Assembly: GCA_029879665.1 (NCBI GenBank)
Contig: JAOUPW010000066.1
Location: 1-7,987, forward strand
Direction of reading: 5' to 3'
Length of the DNA: 7,987 bases
DNA from: Rhodospirillales bacterium
GTDB lineage: Bacteria > Pseudomonadota > Alphaproteobacteria > Rhodospirillales > JAOUPW01
Below are positions 6,933 through 7,987 of this stretch, piece by piece. Below the pieces are notes generated by a model. It was not told the DNA's origin, ran no database searches, and saw only the letters and a program-made list of their open reading frames with translations. A program made the translations under genes and the position numbers. Positions within the stretch are counted from its first letter, which is position 1. Each line of letters begins with the position of its first letter.

Positions 6933-7277
6933 TTAACAGTCAGCAATTTCGTATTTTTGCGTTAATGCAGCAAGGGTGTTCCAGCATGAGTCTGAGCATC
7001 GCCGGTGACTGCACCCACTGGACCGACCGGTAATTTTCGCGATCGATGATATAGCGGCACTCGTGTGGCCCAAGTGCAGGAGTTCTTTCGCCTTAAGTAT
7101 TTCCTTGTGGCAATGTCCACGCAAATTGAATGAAAGCGTATTGATCGCCAGCGTCAGATAACCACGTTTAATAAATTTCTGAGCGCGGGAAAAACGTTCT
7201 CTTTGATGGGGGAGCCAAATAATCTCATTCCGAGACTGCTCGCGTCGGTCTTTGAAAGTTTTTCGATAAACGCGCAC
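6933..7277 (-). CDS. Hypothetical protein, possibly frame-disrupted
   Basis: I do not recognise this protein. The open frame reaches a TTG at 7301, but a GTG at 7277 preceded by AGAGGA (plus-strand TCCTCT, 7287-7292) nine bases upstream is a better start, giving 114 residues. The first ~73 residues are basic and helix-like (RAQKFIKRGYLTLAINTLSF, then KEILKAKELLHLG). The next ~33 residues are a low-quality run rich in Ser, Cys and Arg (GRSSGCSHRRCSDSCW), while the other minus-strand frame (6940-7092) reads much more like protein over the same bases. The last residues (LAALTQKYEIADC) look ordinary again. This suggests a gene with two compensating frame changes, or a decaying remnant. Codon third positions are only about half G/C, unlike the genes to the left. 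No membrane span or known domain is visible. Confidence 0.35.
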   Translation of the reverse strand: MRVYRKTFKDRREQSRNEIIWLPHQRERFSRAQKFIKRGYLTLAINTLSFNLRGHCHKEILKAKELLHLGHTSAAISSIAKITGRSSGCSHRRCSDSCWNTLAALTQKYEIADC

Positions 7278-7301
7278 TTGGATATTTCCTCTTATTCCCA
7301 A

Positions 7302-7587
7302 GATTTAAACAAAATATAAGAATTTAATAATTAAGGACCGTAACAGGGCTTCGGCACAGCCACATCCCCCAAATGGGGTATGCTGAAGAATATATTCACT
7401 TGAATGTACTTAGAATTATTCGCAGTCAAAGTATACCAACGGCGAGAGAACCCCGGTTATAAAACGAAGATTCCGAGCGGACTATTGATCCGAAGCGGAA
7501 ATGGGGGCAAGCCCAAACAAGGAAAATCTTAAAATTTACCCGGGCTGTTTTAAAGCATGTAGGAGAGATGTGACCGGCGCGAACGTA
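7302..7587. other. Gene-poor A+T-rich intergenic region
   Basis: I see no convincing gene in these 286 bases. TTATAT/TATATT on the minus strand near 7314-7320 is a possible -10 for the hypothetical ORF to the left, with no good -35. A bulged hairpin is possible at 7357-7385 (CAGC with GCTG outside, CCCC with GGGG inside, loop CAAAT). Near-repeats CCGAGCGG and CCGAAGCGG occur at about 7472 and 7491. No T-tracted hairpin follows the stop of the XRE gene to the right. A 42-codon plus-strand ORF (7404-7532) has no ribosome-binding site and is not called. Confidence 0.4.
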
Positions 7588-7987
7588 TCAGTGATTACTT
7601 CCGATGCTTCGAAGCAAAACGTAAATACTTTTACGAATTTCAGGATCGGAAATTGTGTAATAGGCCCTTAAAAGTTTGACGGATTCATTGCTGGCAAAGT
7701 TCTGTTCCGATTCAGAGGGGCTGGACTGCACTATGTTTTCTTTCAGTCCTTCAAAAAAATAAGAAACAGGAACATCAAGAATGCAACTGATATGATATAG
7801 GCGGCTGGCGCCAATTCGGTTGGTTCCGCGTTCATATTTTTGAACTTGCTGGAAGGTGATGCCTAATTCTTCAGCAAGTGTTCCCTGGGTGAGCCCTAAA
7901 AATATACGCCTTATTTTAAGTTGATTTCCAACATGGACATCAACCGGGCGAGGTTTTCCATGCTGTCGTTCATTCCCGGGGAATTCA
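7588..7987 (-). CDS. XRE/Cro-C1 family helix-turn-helix regulator, 5'-truncated by window edge
   Basis: The minus-strand frame ending at the TGA 7588-7590 is open to the right edge and encodes 132 residues with no in-frame start codon, so the N-terminus lies outside. The helix-turn-helix domain spans about residues 14-80: RPVDVHVGNQLKIRR, then LTQGTLAEELGITFQQVQ (32-49), then KYERGTNRIGASRLYHI (50-66) and LDVPVSYFF. This is the pattern of a large alphaproteobacterial group of Cro/C1-type DNA-binding regulators. The C-terminal part (about 80-132) contains a polar linker (SSPSESEQN) and a helical tail (SVKLLRAYYTISDPEIRKSIYVLLRSI), as in relatives that carry a small dimerisation region. A run of seven T's encoding YFF (minus strand; A-run 7753-7759) is intact in frame. 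Target genes are not evident; the weak ORF downstream on the same strand may be part of its unit. Confidence 0.88.
   Translation of the reverse strand, partial: EFPGNERQHGKPRPVDVHVGNQLKIRRIFLGLTQGTLAEELGITFQQVQKYERGTNRIGASRLYHISCILDVPVSYFFEGLKENIVQSSPSESEQNFASNESVKLLRAYYTISDPEIRKSIYVLLRSIGSNH

Noticed and set aside
6940..7092. Resemblance of the alternate-frame LGPHECRYIID to the CRWPIGD motif of GcrA
   Set aside because: Only a few residues match, and the downstream Cys/His pattern of GcrA is absent, so no family name is justified.
7404..7532. A 42-codon plus-strand ORF starting MYLELFAVKVYQRR
   Set aside because: No ribosome-binding site, no recognised family, and it lies in degenerate A+T-rich sequence; too short to call on reading frame alone.
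7570..7671. A 33-codon plus-strand ORF starting at GTG 7570 behind AGGAGAG
   Set aside because: It overlaps the 3' end of the well-supported XRE gene on the opposite strand and has no recognisable product; the good ribosome-binding site may be coincidental.
7972..7987. Adjacent SmaI-like and EcoRI sites at the right edge suggesting cloning vector
   Set aside because: The bases are in frame with the regulator's N-terminal coding sequence and do not follow the order of a common polylinker.

Overview
The window looks like chromosomal DNA of an alphaproteobacterium, most plausibly a Rhodospirillales-type organism. This rests on the alphaproteobacterial-type COX15/CtaA haem A synthase, the C-terminal processing protease of the alphaproteobacterial lipoprotein type, and a Cro/C1 regulator with the 'VHVG...TFQQVQKYERG.NRIGASRL' signature common in that class. 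The genus is inference only. Most coding sequence is moderately GC-rich; the last ~1.1 kb is visibly richer in A+T and poorer in genes.

Layout: (1) 1-731, plus strand, C-terminal two thirds of haem A synthase. (2) 747-777, a strong hairpin whose T-tract lies on the minus strand, ending the next gene. (3) 806-2860, minus strand, an orphan methyl-accepting chemotaxis protein with a NIT-type periplasmic sensor domain. (4) 2861-3185, an A+T-rich divergent promoter region. (5) 3186-4133 and about 4152-5657, plus strand, a two-gene operon: a DHH-family phosphoesterase followed by an S41 (CtpA-type) lipoprotein protease. (6) 5669-5738, an inverted repeat between convergent genes, resembling the dispersed 'ACCACAGAGA' intergenic repeats. 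(7) 5750-6688, minus strand, a BKACE-family beta-keto acid cleavage enzyme. (8) 6933-7277, minus strand, a weak hypothetical ORF that seems disrupted by compensating frame changes. (9) 7302-7587, no convincing gene. (10) 7588-7987, minus strand, an XRE-family regulator that runs off the right edge; no start codon lies in the window.

The genes do not form one pathway. Haem A synthase serves aa3-type oxidase assembly, the chemoreceptor senses small molecules, the DHH/S41 pair is probably co-transcribed with an unclear joint role, and the BKACE gene stands alone without the lysine-fermentation genes that accompany classical kce. I saw no CRISPR array, tRNA, rRNA, transposase or phage gene. The most unusual items are the reading-frame behaviour at 6933-7277, the intergenic repeat at 5669-5738, the DHH-S41 pairing, and the solitary BKACE whose substrate cannot be read from context. 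I found no convincing new multi-gene system.
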